A program made the translations under genes and the position numbers. The notes below the pieces were generated by a model, which saw nothing but the letters and a program-made list of their open reading frames with translations, was not told the origin of the DNA and made no database searches. A DNA stretch of 64,000 nucleotides from Methanopyrus sp. SNP6 (GTDB taxonomy: Archaea; JAADCQ01; Methanopyri; Methanopyrales; Methanopyraceae): positions 1,357,522-1,421,521 of the forward strand of contig NZ_CP019436.1 in NCBI RefSeq assembly GCF_002201895.1, written 5' to 3'. Positions 35,149-44,083 of this stretch are shown here, piece by piece (the stretch's first letter is position 1; every line of letters begins with the position of its first letter).

Positions 35149-36402
35149 CTACGCCCCGAACTTCTCGATGCGGTCGGCCAGGTCACGGAGCACGTTCAGC
35201 AGGTGGGGCCCCGAGAAGCGCCCGAGGCACCCTCGTGCCGCCGAGATCTCGTCGTACCTTTCCACGGGGTCGCGTCGCGTGTCCGCGGTCCAGATAACCA
35301 CTGGCACGGGATCCGCCGTGTGATCACCGACGACCACCGGCGTCGAGTGGTCGGCGGTCAGGCACACCACAGTCTCCTCCGGGTCTACCCCCTCCAGGAG
35401 CGTTCCTACCAGCTCCCGGTCCATCCGTTCGATCATCTCGACCTTGCCGCGGGCGTCACCGTCGTGCCCGGCCTCGTCCACAGCGTTGAAGTTGACGAGC
35501 ACGAAGTCGTGGTCGTCCAGGGCCTCCAATGCTAGCTCGGCCTTCCTCTTCAGGTCGGTGTCCTTACGACCCGTGATCGCGTCGTCCTCGGGCACGTCCA
35601 TCCCCAGCATCCGGCCGATCCCCTTGATCAGGGACGCACCCGCGACCACGGCCCCGCTCATATTGTAGCGGTCCGAGAACGGCTTGACTTCCTCGAGTTG
35701 ACCGGCTCCGCGAGGGAGGATCACGTTCGCCGGCGGCTTACCGCGTCGCTCCCTCTTTCGGTTGATCGGGTGGTCCTTCAGCACCTCGTACGCCTTGCGG
35801 ACGAACTCGTTGACTATATCCGCCGTCCGAGCCGCCGCTGGATCGTCCGAGGTCGGCTTCACGTCCTTCACGGGCTCGCCGGCGCGCTTAGGGTCCGCGT
35901 CCGTGATCTCGGCGGAGAGATCGTCGCCTCGCAGCACCAGGACGGCCCTATGACCGACAGCCTCCTTGAACTCGAACTCTACCGGCAGGTCGACCTCTTC
36001 ATTGATCGTCTCGGCCAGCTCCCGCGTGCCCTCGTCCTCGTTTATCCTGCCGGCTCTGCGGTCCACGACGACCAGCTCGTCGTCCCGTTCCTCGGCCGTC
36101 GCGAAGTTGCAGCGGAAGGCCACGTCTTTCGGTCTCACCTCGACACCGGCACCCAGGGCTTCCAGTGGGCCGCGTCCTGGGTAGACCTCGAACGGGTCGT
36201 AACCGAGTAGGGCGAGGTGCGCGGTGTCGCTACCCGGACGTACTCCGGGCCGGATCGGGTCGAGCAGACCCACTGACCCCTCCCTCGCGAGCCGGTCCAT
36301 GTTCGGAGTGTCGGCGGCCTGAAGCGTGGTCTTTCCGTCGAGCTCAGATACAGCTCGATCCGCCATTCCGTCTCCTACGATCACCAGGATCTTCCTCTCC
36401 AA
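35149..36402 (-). CDS. apgM: 2,3-bisphosphoglycerate-independent phosphoglycerate mutase, archaeal
   Basis: A 417-residue archaeal-type iPGM in the alkaline phosphatase superfamily. ILVIVGDGMADRAVSELDGKT holds the first metal Asp, GYDPFEVYPGRGPLEALG and FRCNFAT follow, and NFNAVDEAGHDGD plus TADHSTPVVVGDHTADPVP supply the other metal ligands. It interconverts 3- and 2-phosphoglycerate in the cytoplasm. A TTG start directly after GGGTGACCGGA gives MERKILVIV; a GTG three codons upstream is the alternative. Confidence 0.94.
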   Translation of the reverse strand: MERKILVIVGDGMADRAVSELDGKTTLQAADTPNMDRLAREGSVGLLDPIRPGVRPGSDTAHLALLGYDPFEVYPGRGPLEALGAGVEVRPKDVAFRCNFATAEERDDELVVVDRRAGRINEDEGTRELAETINEEVDLPVEFEFKEAVGHRAVLVLRGDDLSAEITDADPKRAGEPVKDVKPTSDDPAAARTADIVNEFVRKAYEVLKDHPINRKRERRGKPPANVILPRGAGQLEEVKPFSDRYNMSGAVVAGASLIKGIGRMLGMDVPEDDAITGRKDTDLKRKAELALEALDDHDFVLVNFNAVDEAGHDGDARGKVEMIERMDRELVGTLLEGVDPEETVVCLTADHSTPVVVGDHTADPVPVVIWTADTRRDPVERYDEISAARGCLGRFSGPHLLNVLRDLADRIEKFGA

Positions 36403-36632
36403 TCCGGTCACCCTCAGCCGCTCCCGTGGTCGTCACGGAACGCTCGGCGTGCTGTAGGTACATCATCGGATCATCGTGAAGTTCGAGGAGTGTGGACTTC
36501 CGACCGCCGACTCTCGGACTTACCTTTTACGCGGTTGGATCCAGGTGCGGGGCCGGAGCCTCGGATCACTACCCTCGAACACCGACGACGGCGTCGACGG
36601 GGAACGCACGCAGTTCAACCGTGGCGACACGG

Positions 36633-37379
36633 TCACCGGATGATCGTGAGATCGGGTGGCGGCGCCACCTCCACGTTCAGACCACGGAACTCCTCCCGCA
36701 CGCGGCGCGCCAGCTCCTGGACACCGGGCAATTCGCTGTACTCGTGGCCCAGCTCGACCACGGTGATCCCCTCCTTGAGGAGCTCGGCCCGCGCGTGGTA
36801 CTTGATCTCACCCGTGATCACCGCGTCGACCCCGCACCGCAGGCACTCCGTCACGAGTCCGTCCGGCGCGGCCCCTGGCACCACGAGCACCCGACCAACA
36901 CCCTCCCATTCCCCGTGGACCGTGGTCAACGGTGAGAGGTTCCGGAGCGCGTTGAGCAATTCCTCCTCCGATCCGGGCACCCTGCACAGACGCCCGAACC
37001 CGTCGCACGCCTCGCATTCGACGCGCAGGTTCAGACGACGGGCGAGCGTGTCGGCCACGCCGCCTTCGGCCCGGTCCAGATTGGTGTGGGCCGCGTAGAA
37101 CACGGCGTCAGTCTCCAGGACCGCCCGGAGCACCCGGTACCAGCGACCGCTGATCCTCCTAGGGAGTCGGAACAGGAGCGGGTGGTGGGTTAGCACCAGG
37201 TCCGCGTCTCCGGCTCGCTCGAGCGCGTGGGTGGCGTCCAGGGCGACCATGACTCGCTCCGCCTCACTGTCCAGACCGCCGGGAGGACAGACCTGAATCC
37301 CGGGATTATCCCAATCCTCGGCCAGGTCCGGCGGGGCCAGCTCCTCCACGAAATCGATCACCTCCTGGACCGTCGCCAA
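36633..37379 (-). CDS. NIF3/DUF34-family metal-binding protein
   Basis: A 248-residue Nif3-like protein. EDWDNPGIQVC begins the fold, VLTHHPLLFRL and AAHTNLDRAEGGV provide the histidines and Asp of a dinuclear metal centre, and TGEIKYHARAE plus ELGHEYSELPGV complete it. The family has been called GTP cyclohydrolase 1 type 2 homolog; its role is likely metal or nucleotide related and unproven. TTG is the start. The first 22 bases overlap the end of the PAP2 gene, so both are transcribed together. Confidence 0.9.
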   Translation of the reverse strand: MATVQEVIDFVEELAPPDLAEDWDNPGIQVCPPGGLDSEAERVMVALDATHALERAGDADLVLTHHPLLFRLPRRISGRWYRVLRAVLETDAVFYAAHTNLDRAEGGVADTLARRLNLRVECEACDGFGRLCRVPGSEEELLNALRNLSPLTTVHGEWEGVGRVLVVPGAAPDGLVTECLRCGVDAVITGEIKYHARAELLKEGITVVELGHEYSELPGVQELARRVREEFRGLNVEVAPPPDLTIIR

Positions 37380-37921
37380 GACCGAACGCCCCGGGCGAGC
37401 GGGTCGATGGTCGATAGAAACCTAACCCATAACCAGGCGGTCCTGTGCGTGGCGACAGCGATCATGATACCGATTAGGGCCCCTCCGATCACATCGTGCG
37501 GCCAGTGCACGCCGAGGACCACCCGAGAGCATCCCACGAGTGCTGCCCAGGTCCAGAGGATCGCGGTGAGCGCGTCCCGACGCTCCAGGTGGTAAGCGGC
37601 CGCGAGGGCGAAGGAACGGGAGGTATGCCCGCTGGGGAAACTCCCGTAGGGCTCGTCAGGGTTCGTGAGTGGTGAGACCACGTGAAGGACGAAGGGTCTC
37701 GGCTCACCGATCAGCCCTTTAAGAACGACCGTGATCAGGATCGTACCGACGACGGCTGTGGCCAGCACGTAAGAGGTACGGCGGTCCCGAAGGTACGTCC
37801 AGCCGAGGATGATGAGGGTGACCATGAACGAGGTCTCGGAGAGGAAACGCATCCAAGGGTAGAGCAGCCCGTGGCTTTCCCTCAGGATTCCGGCCTCGAT
37901 CCCGAGAAGGTCCGGTACCAA
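37358..37921 (-). CDS. PAP2-family membrane phosphatase
   Basis: A 187-residue membrane phosphatase. The three-part acid phosphatase signature is complete: KGLIGEPRPF (motif 1 Lys and Arg), PSGHTSRSFA (motif 2), and SRVVLGVHWPHDVIGG (motif 3, catalytic His and Asp). Five to six helices surround it. In archaea such enzymes may recycle polyprenyl phosphates or dephosphorylate lipids. A TTG start follows GAGGGATCGGG; a GTG six codons upstream lacks a ribosome site. It is divergent from the ribbon-helix-helix gene. Confidence 0.85.
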   Translation of the reverse strand: MVPDLLGIEAGILRESHGLLYPWMRFLSETSFMVTLIILGWTYLRDRRTSYVLATAVVGTILITVVLKGLIGEPRPFVLHVVSPLTNPDEPYGSFPSGHTSRSFALAAAYHLERRDALTAILWTWAALVGCSRVVLGVHWPHDVIGGALIGIMIAVATHRTAWLWVRFLSTIDPLARGVRSWRRSRR

Positions 37922-37974
37922 CCCGATCCCTCGGCGCACGACCGGGGGTCGTATGCATAAGTTTTGCCGCAGTA

Positions 37975-37983
37975 CTTTAATAG
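37975..37983 (+). promoter_or_regulatory. TATA-like element of the ribbon-helix-helix gene
   Basis: CTTTAATAG lies in an AT-rich patch of an otherwise GC-rich region. A transcript starting about 25 bases downstream would begin near 38000, at or just past the first ATG codons, leaving the TTG at 38012 as a plausible true start. Confidence 0.4.
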
Positions 37984-37987
37984 TTAA

Positions 37988-38003
37988 GCATCACATATGA
38001 TGC
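37988..38003. promoter_or_regulatory. inverted repeat over the RHH start, candidate operator
   Basis: GCATCA-CATA-TGATGC is a perfect six-base inverted repeat with a four-base spacer, lying between the TATA-like element and the coding region. Ribbon-helix-helix dimers bind such short palindromes and often repress their own genes, so self-regulation is a fair inference. Confidence 0.4.
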
Positions 38004-38362
38004 AGGGCGTTTTGCGAGTCACGGTCCGGCTGCCGGGTCCCGTACACCGGCGGATCCGGAGGGAACACGGGAGCGTGGCCGGTTACGTCCGTAAGTGTTT
38101 GGAAGACGAGCTTACGCGGGTAACGCTACGGGAGCTGGCCGATATGGGTAACGGTCGTCGCCTATCGACATCGTTGGAGCTTCCCGAAGACCTCGTGAGG
38201 GAGCTGGATGAAGTCGCGGACCGGCTCGGGATCTCCAGGAACGAGCTCGTGATGTGCCTCGTGTTGCGGGAGTTCTTGAACGAGATGACCGCACGTAGGA
38301 TCGTACGATCGGACGTGGTAGGCGCCCTGCGCGAGCTCCTCGACGCGCTGAAGGAGGGGTAG
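37997..38362 (+). CDS. ribbon-helix-helix protein with two RHH-like segments
   Basis: A 121-residue putative DNA-binding protein. The first segment (LRVTVRLPGPVHRRIRREHG, then a helix pair to about residue 40) and the second (RLSTSLELPEDLVRELDEVA followed by GISRNELVMCLVLREFL) each look like an RHH strand plus two helices, so the chain may fold as an intramolecular RHH dimer. ATG at 37997 is given, but TTG at 38012 (MRVTVRLP) would be a more typical N-terminus. It lies four bases before atwA and may regulate it or itself. The tandem arrangement is inferred from sequence pattern only. Confidence 0.7.
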   Translation: MMQGVLRVTVRLPGPVHRRIRREHGSVAGYVRKCLEDELTRVTLRELADMGNGRRLSTSLELPEDLVRELDEVADRLGISRNELVMCLVLREFLNEMTARRIVRSDVVGALRELLDALKEG

Positions 38363-38366
38363 GAAC

Positions 38367-40073
38367 TTGACCTCGTCGGTCGTCGTGGAGGGGTTGACGA
38401 AGATTTACGAGACCGAGACACGCGGTGAGATCGTTGCGCTCGACGGCTTCGATATGGAGGTGGAGGAGGGCGAGATTCACGGCATCCTGGGTCGGAGCGG
38501 GGCCGGTAAGAGCACGCTTATCAGGATACTACGCGGGGTCGAGCGGTTCGACGAGGGTCGAGTCGAGGTGTGCGGGATCGAGCTCACTCACGACTCCCCC
38601 AAGTCGCGGTTCACCGAGGTGAAGCGGATTACGGCGATCCACCCGCAGCGCGAATTCGGCCTGTGGCCCGAGACCGCTGCCGAGAACGTGATGCGTAAGC
38701 TCTACTGGAAGCGCCGCGGTGCCGAAGAACTCCCCCCGAAGGACTCCTCCGAGTACGAGGAGCTCTACGAGGAGGCCCTCGAGTACCTGAGGATCGTCGG
38801 GCTTGAGCACAAGGCCGACCATTACGCGCCCGTGTTGTCCGGAGGTGAGAAGCAGCGCCTGCTCCTCGCGCGTCAGCTCGCGAAGGACCCCGAGGTGCTT
38901 CTCCTCGACGAGCCTGCGGCCATGGCGTGTCCCGGCACTAAGCAGCAGCTGCTCGACGCGGTGAGGAACGCGAACGAGGAGAAGGGGATCACCGTGATAG
39001 TTGTATCCCACTTGACCGAGATCATCGAGTACTTGTGCGACTCCGCGACTCTCCTCGAGGACGGGCGAGACGTCCTACACGGGAGTCCGCGTGAGGCCGT
39101 CGACAGGCTCACCCGAGGTATGCCCGAGCCTGAGCGGGCGCCGGAGCCACGGGATGAGGTCGTCGTCCGCGTGCGGGACCTCGAGAAGCGGTACGCTCTA
39201 GTCCGCTGCGGTGAGACCTTCCACATGCGCGGGATCGAGCTCGAGGTGAGACGTGGCGAGATCCTCGCGGTCGTCGGACCGAGCGGTGCGGGTAAGACGG
39301 TGCTCCTCCGCATGATAGCCGGGCTCGAGTTTCCCGACTCGGGCGACATTGAGGTCCGCGTCAACGGCGACTGGGTCAGCATGACCGACCTCGGCTACGG
39401 CAGGATGGAGGTCCGCCGCCGCGTCGGAATCGTCCATCAGGAGTTCGGTTACGTCCACCACGCCACCGTCCGGGACCTGTTCGCCGGTCGCTTGGGAGTT
39501 AAGAGTTCCACCGTCCTCGAGCAAGCCAGGCGCCGCGCGGAGGAGCTCGGGCTCGGAGAGGAGGCTCTCGACGTGCTCTACGCGCTGACCGACCTACCCC
39601 GAAAGGAGGCCGAGGCGAAGCTCAAGGAGCTCGACCTCAATCCCGACATCCTCGACGAGCTTTTCCCCAAGTTCCCTTCCGACGAGGTCGAGAGGTTCGC
39701 CCGTCCGGTGTTCGAGGAATTCGACCTCCCCATGGAGGTCTTAGACATGAAGTTCGGCGAGCTATCAGGTGGACAGCAAGTACGTGTCGCCATCGCCCTC
39801 GAGCTCGCCACCGAACCAGAGGTGCTCCTCCTCGACGAGCCCTTCGGAGATCTAGATCCCGTCACGCTCCGCAGCGTCGCTAACTCCATCAAGCGTATCG
39901 TCGACCGCGAGAAGATCGCTACGATCCTCGTCAGCCACGACGTCAGGTTCGTCGAGGAGACGGCCAATCGCGTCGTCCTCGTCGACGATGGTGAGATCGT
40001 CATGGAGGGCGACCCGAAGGAGGTCTGCCGAGAGTTCATTGAGCTCAGTGAGGCCCGGTTCCTGAAGGGATGA
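38367..40073 (+). CDS. atwA: methyl-coenzyme M reductase activation component A2
   Basis: A 568-residue protein with two fused ABC ATPase domains and no membrane part. Domain one has GRSGAGKST, LSGGEKQRLLLARQ and LLLDEPAAMACPGT; domain two has GPSGAGKTVLLRM, LSGGQQVRVAIA and LLLDEPFGDLDP. The AAMACPGT variant is typical of component A2, the ATPase that with other factors reduces the nickel of F430 to activate methyl-CoM reductase. It is found only in methanogens and related methyl-CoM users, and anchors the identity of the organism. The TTG start follows GGAGGGGTAGGAAC. Confidence 0.95.
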   Translation: MTSSVVVEGLTKIYETETRGEIVALDGFDMEVEEGEIHGILGRSGAGKSTLIRILRGVERFDEGRVEVCGIELTHDSPKSRFTEVKRITAIHPQREFGLWPETAAENVMRKLYWKRRGAEELPPKDSSEYEELYEEALEYLRIVGLEHKADHYAPVLSGGEKQRLLLARQLAKDPEVLLLDEPAAMACPGTKQQLLDAVRNANEEKGITVIVVSHLTEIIEYLCDSATLLEDGRDVLHGSPREAVDRLTRGMPEPERAPEPRDEVVVRVRDLEKRYALVRCGETFHMRGIELEVRRGEILAVVGPSGAGKTVLLRMIAGLEFPDSGDIEVRVNGDWVSMTDLGYGRMEVRRRVGIVHQEFGYVHHATVRDLFAGRLGVKSSTVLEQARRRAEELGLGEEALDVLYALTDLPRKEAEAKLKELDLNPDILDELFPKFPSDEVERFARPVFEEFDLPMEVLDMKFGELSGGQQVRVAIALELATEPEVLLLDEPFGDLDPVTLRSVANSIKRIVDREKIATILVSHDVRFVEETANRVVLVDDGEIVMEGDPKEVCREFIELSEARFLKG

Positions 40074-40160
40074 TCCATCTCCATCCTCAACGACTGATGA
40101 ACTATCCTCTTAGACGACAGACGACGTCGTGATCCCTGAGACGAATCTGGTAATGCTGTG

Positions 40161-40569
40161 ATGGGGGTGAACCACCTGAACCGCTGGGTGGCACCTGTGG
40201 TGGTAGGCCTCTTGGGACTGGCTATCCTCGGGCTTGTGACGACACCACGCCGGAAACCCCACGAGAATCCGCGCCTGGTACGCAGGTAACGACCGCGTGT
40301 ACGTGGCCGTGGTGGACGCCAGGACCGGCGACGCCCTGCCGGGTGCCACGGTACGGATGTACGTCCGAGAGGGAGGACGTTGGCGGGTCATCACCGAGGA
40401 GGTCTGAGGGTGAACGGGGACGGCGGAATTCGACGTGTCCAACGTACACTCAGACCTGAGGTTCGTGTTCCAGGGCGGAGGTGGATACGCCCCGTCCGAG
40501 AAGATAGTAACCGCCCAGGCGCTGGAGAGGGCCAGAAGGGAATACGGGGGTCAGCCCATACCCCTGTGA
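40161..40569 (+). pseudogene. decayed membrane-anchored Ig-like domain protein
   Basis: Two coding-like pieces in different frames. The first (40161-40289) encodes a start, the hydrophobic stretch VAPVVVGLLGLAILGLV and a basic end. The second, read from about 40290, has RVYVAVVDARTGDALPGATV and more strand-like sequence characteristic of carboxypeptidase-regulatory/Ig-like folds, then two in-frame TGA codons near 40405 and continues GTAEFDVSNVHSDLRFVFQG to a stop at 40569. A single frameshift plus two stops means it is no longer expressed whole. It probably was an anchored surface protein. Confidence 0.55.
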
Positions 40570-40595
40570 CCCGCGGGGTAAACCCGGGCCGGGAA

Positions 40596-40627
40596 CCCCG
40601 TCGGGGAGGGGGCGGGGACGCCCCGCC
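40596..40627. terminator. GC-rich hairpins between convergent genes
   Basis: CCCC-GTC-GGGG (40596-40606) is followed by GGCGGGG-ACG-CCCCGCC (40611-40627). Both lie in the gap between a decayed plus-strand gene and the converging GH114-like gene, so they could stop transcription from either side or be a structured RNA. No T run follows, so this is not a classic archaeal terminator. Confidence 0.35.
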
Positions 40628-40663
40628 TTCTGGACGATGAATCGTTCCGGGTGAAGTGGTAGC

Positions 40664-41641
40664 TCACTGGCCGCTCTTGGTCCAGGAGAGTGATTCCCCG
40701 AGCAGCGGTCCTAGCGTCACGTCCCAGAGCCACTTCCGGAAGGGGACGAGTGCGACTCCTATGCCGTCGTGCTTGACGGAAGTTATGTACACGCACGTGG
40801 CTCGTGCTCCATCGAACAGTCTCTCGGCGGCCCTACGGACGTTGGGGTTGTCGGGATCGAGCCCGTACTCGATCACGTATACCGGTCCTTGGAACCGGGA
40901 CAGTGCCCGTAGGTTGCTCTCAAGCTCGCTCCGTGAGTACAGCCTCCCGGAACCGTCCGAGATCACACTCTCGACGACTAACGCGAACCCAAGCTCTGAC
41001 TGCAACCTGGCCATATCATCCCCCTCGAATGCCCACGCACCCGCGTTGACCATAACGTGAAGACCGAGACCGTGAGCCGTTCGTGTGATCCATTTCACGG
41101 CGTTCAGCTCGTCCTTCCTGAGATCACCGTGCGGATTGACTCGATCGTACCACCGCACGTACCAGCTATGTGAGTGTGCATCCACGACGTCCAGGAACAC
41201 GCCTTCGAAGCCCAACTCCTTGAACCTGACCAACTCGGAGCGGAGGACATTCCTCCACGCCGGTTCCCAGAACTTGACGGCGTAGTCCCCTGGCCACTCG
41301 GGATCGTCGACACCCAGCAGACTCCGCCTTTCGGCCTCGCGGTACATGGTCGGATGGTACTCTGCGACCACACACACTGGGAGATAAGCGATAGGTTTCA
41401 CCCCTGCGTTTTCGACCTTCTGGAGCTCTTCCTTCGTCCACGGGCGTCCATTAAGGCCGCACCACGGGTCGAGGACGAGGACTCTCGGCCGCTTCTGCAG
41501 TACCTCGTTCATCTTCACGTCCTGGTAGTACGTGGCGAAGGGTATGCCGGTGCTTTCTACCATTACCTCCCCCACGATCCACTGGGATAAGACGGGTACC
41601 CACGCTAGGAGTACCGTCAATAAGATAAGGTACGTCCTCAA
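40664..41641 (-). CDS. secreted GH114-like glycoside hydrolase
   Basis: A 325-residue TIM-barrel-like protein with a signal peptide (TYLILLTVLLAWVPVLSQW). RVLVLDPWCGLNGRPW, KPIAYLPVCVVAEYH, LRSELVRFKELGFEGVFLDVVDAH and HVMVNAGAWAFE correspond to the strands of the endo-alpha-1,4-polygalactosaminidase family (GH114), with acidic residues at strands 4 and 6. The TTG start follows GGGGGTTGCACC. It would act outside the cell on an amino-sugar polymer, perhaps the organism's own envelope glycan. Substrate is inferred from family only. Confidence 0.75.
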   Translation of the reverse strand: MRTYLILLTVLLAWVPVLSQWIVGEVMVESTGIPFATYYQDVKMNEVLQKRPRVLVLDPWCGLNGRPWTKEELQKVENAGVKPIAYLPVCVVAEYHPTMYREAERRSLLGVDDPEWPGDYAVKFWEPAWRNVLRSELVRFKELGFEGVFLDVVDAHSHSWYVRWYDRVNPHGDLRKDELNAVKWITRTAHGLGLHVMVNAGAWAFEGDDMARLQSELGFALVVESVISDGSGRLYSRSELESNLRALSRFQGPVYVIEYGLDPDNPNVRRAAERLFDGARATCVYITSVKHDGIGVALVPFRKWLWDVTLGPLLGESLSWTKSGQ

Positions 41642-42066
41642 GGTGCAACCCCCATATCACACCGCCACGGTCGGTCGGGCCCCTCTCCTCATCCTTGGGT
41701 CGGCTCTGCGGGACCTCTTCATCCCGGATCCCGCGATGCGAATGGATTGCGGAACTCGCCCTGGCCGCACCACCAGTACACGTCGGCCCGTTTATAGCGA
41801 CTTCTCGAGGGGAACGCCGTGAGCGGTTACCGCGCTATCCCATACAGGCTACGCTACCTAGAGTATGTCATCGGTGAGAGGGCCTAGCCCAGGACCGTTC
41901 GTGCTTCGTGCGAGCGTTTCACCGCGAGCTGACCGTTAGTGGTGTCGTCCCTAGACGTTCGGCGCGAGCCCACCGGATCGTTCTGAGGTTGTGTAATGGT
42001 GTCATTTGGTAAAAACTGAGTACGAAATCGAATTAGCTCTGGTCGACGGGGTGGTTCAGGACGCGA
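41642..42066. other. intergenic, no gene recognised
   Basis: About 425 bases with no supported coding frame or RNA gene. The start contains the promoter of the GH114-like gene. No repeats or hairpins stand out. Confidence 0.5.
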
Positions 42067-42303
42067 TCATAAGAGGGACCACCTACTATCCCTCTCATCG
42101 GACTCTAGCTCCAGGTCGATATCTTCAACCGCTATCTCAGCCGCTCGTTCTGCCCGCTGGAGCAAGTCCGAGATGTCGTCCTCGGGTTCCACCTTTTCGA
42201 CTTCGCCGCGTAGCCTTTCGAGCTCCATCCTTAGCATGTATATCTCGTGTCGGAGGGCCCGGAGCTCCTCGATCAACTCCCGGACGAGTTCGGCCTCACT
42301 CAC
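42067..42303 (-). CDS. small coiled-coil protein
   Basis: A 78-residue, charged protein whose centre (residues 5-40) shows heptad-like leucines: ELVRELIEELRALRHEIYML and a further helix, followed by an acidic tail. I do not recognise a family. The GTG start is preceded by GGGGCGAGGCTTCC, supporting expression. Protein-protein binding through a coiled coil is likely; anything more is a guess. Confidence 0.55.
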   Translation of the reverse strand: MSEAELVRELIEELRALRHEIYMLRMELERLRGEVEKVEPEDDISDLLQRAERAAEIAVEDIDLELESDERDSRWSLL

Positions 42304-42709
42304 GGAAGCCTCGCCCCTTTAGGGCGGAAGAGGGGGCTATTTCTAGTTTTGTTTCCTACAGGAGCCGTCGGTTGGTGGATGATCCGCGGGGATCCTTGGG
42401 TATGTTCACCGCCGGACCCCTCCGATGTGAGGATCGCTTCGACCGGTCCGACAGCCCGATGAAAGGGTTGGATCGAACGGGACCGGGCTACCGCCTCCAC
42501 GGCTCTTTTTTCCAGTGTATCCGGGTCGTCCCGTGGTTAACGATCTCGTGTGTTCATCGTCTGGCCGCTAATCTCGCGAGTGTGTCGCGCGCTTTCCGGG
42601 AGCATCGGGACCTCGTCGGGAGACGCTGCCGGTCCGTGAAGGGTATGGATATGGGCTCCAGAACGGTTTTAACTCCAGGTTGACGGTGTCGGGGACGGCC
42701 GCGCGGAGG
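42304..42709. other. intergenic, no gene recognised
   Basis: About 400 bases with no convincing gene. Short open frames on either strand lack ribosome sites and recognisable protein character. Confidence 0.45.
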
Positions 42710-43210
42710 ATGACGGCCTTGTGTGTCAACGGGACCCTGGAGCTCCCCGATCGGCAGCGTGAAAGAGTGTTGCTTGAGGCTGAATCTCGGGGAGCGGTTA
42801 AAAGAGTTGGGGTTGCAGATCGGTAGGCTACCGAAGTACGGGTTCGGGAGCGTAGCCGGTCGTGGGTCGTCGACCGAAGGGTGTGCGCTGCGCGGAGGAT
42901 GGGGAATTGCGATTGGAAACCGTGGACTGCCGGGAAGGTAAGTTGGCCGACGCGACCGAGGTGTTCCTGGTCTGAACTCCTCGACGAGCTCGCCAGCTAT
43001 ACGGTCCGACCCACGTCCAGTGCGGAGCTAGAGCGAGCTTAGGAGAAGCTCGAAGGGGAGATCGTTCCCAAGGACTACCTTGAGGTGCTCCGGGCGTTGT
43101 CGGGCGGACACCCCGGGGCGGTGATCGGGAGAGCCGTGAAGAACGTGGGTCTCGGGACCGCGGTTGCTCGAGCTGCTCGTCTTGAGGCTTCGGGAGACGT
43201 GGACGGGAAG
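42710..43210 (+). pseudogene. decayed coding region
   Basis: Pieces of protein-like sequence in several frames, broken by stops. An ATG after GCGGAGG opens a 38-codon piece with LCVNGTLELPDRQRERVLLE. Later come EDGELRLETVDCREGKLADA and, in another frame with an in-frame TAG, LDELASYTVRPTSSAELERA and LEGEIVPKDYLEVLRALSGG. The codon use is like that of real genes here. It seems to be one or two former genes, unidentified. Confidence 0.4.
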
Positions 43211-43693
43211 GGAAACGGAAGCACGTCAACTCGAGGCTCCTACGGAGGTCCATGGGTAAAGCCACATCGGAGGGGGGATTAGAGGAGAAAGTCTCACCCG
43301 GATGCGCCTTCGTGTTCGAGCGACGATGGTAACGTATCGTGTCGTGCTACCGTCGTTTCCGGATTCTATCGAGATGTCGATCTCGGCTCGCGTTGAGAAC
43401 TTTGAGAGTCCATCGGAGCCCGTAGATCTCACCCGAAACGCGCCGTTCGTTCTGGGGTGGTGGAATCCGACGGACGGTATGAAGCCCTGTGTTCATGTGG
43501 GAAGAGTCCGGTTCTTCTACTTCCGACGGTATACGGGCGCTTTCGGGTGGTGTGCGGTTTAATCGTAGCACTCTATCGGCGTACAATGGTACTATCGTAC
43601 GTCGAGTTAGGCGGTGCACGGGCTTCGGACAAACCTTAAGGCGTAGGAACACATGTTCGGAAGTGATTGAAAGACGAACATTGGGGGATAATC
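43211..43693. other. intergenic, no gene recognised
   Basis: About 480 bases with only poor short frames. The end contains the upstream region of a secreted-protein gene; a TATA box is not obvious, though ribosome site GGGGGATAATC marks the following start. Confidence 0.45.
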
Positions 43694-44038
43694 ATGCGTA
43701 CCATCGCCCTGCTGATCGCAGCGCTGGCGATCCTAGGTGCTGCGTCCGCGACGACGTACTATTGTCCGGTTACCGGTCGGTACTTCGACGACTCCACAGC
43801 CCCAGGGAAGCACTGTGGCAACTTCGTGGATGAAAACGGTGATGGGTACTGCGACAACCTACGGGTTCTGAGCGGAGAAACGAGTGCAGAGACGAGTGAG
43901 TCTGGAGAAGTCTCGACGAGTAGCACGTCGGAACAGCAATCTTCCGCCACGAATGCGACCTCATCAACAGCTCCTGTGGGCCTTGTCGCCGTGATCGCAG
44001 GTCTTGTAATCGCGGCGGTGCTGCTGCGGCGCCTCTAG
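43694..44038 (+). CDS. secreted, C-terminally anchored small Cys/Ca-binding-like protein
   Basis: A 114-residue protein: signal peptide (MRTIALLIAALAILGAASA), a small domain (about 20-60) with CPVTG, CGNF and DENGDGYCDN, a Ser/Thr-rich linker, and a C-terminal helix APVGLVAVIAGLVIAAVLL with final RRL. The DxNxDGxCD loop resembles EF-hand type calcium sites found in small extracellular domains next to NapH-like Fe-S proteins, and such a protein gene lies 0.45 kb downstream. The ATG stands after GGGGGATAATC. A redox or docking role outside the membrane is inferred. Confidence 0.75.
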   Translation: MRTIALLIAALAILGAASATTYYCPVTGRYFDDSTAPGKHCGNFVDENGDGYCDNLRVLSGETSAETSESGEVSTSSTSEQQSSATNATSSTAPVGLVAVIAGLVIAAVLLRRL

Positions 44039-44083
44039 CCCACACGCCCTTTCAGTTTATCTCTTGGCAAGGGGTCTCAAGAC

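Noticed and set aside
40094..40139. Possible C/D box RNA (CTGATGA ... CTGA)
   Set aside because: The boxes are 35 bases apart but there is no terminal stem, and no good internal D' and C' pair, so support is too weak.
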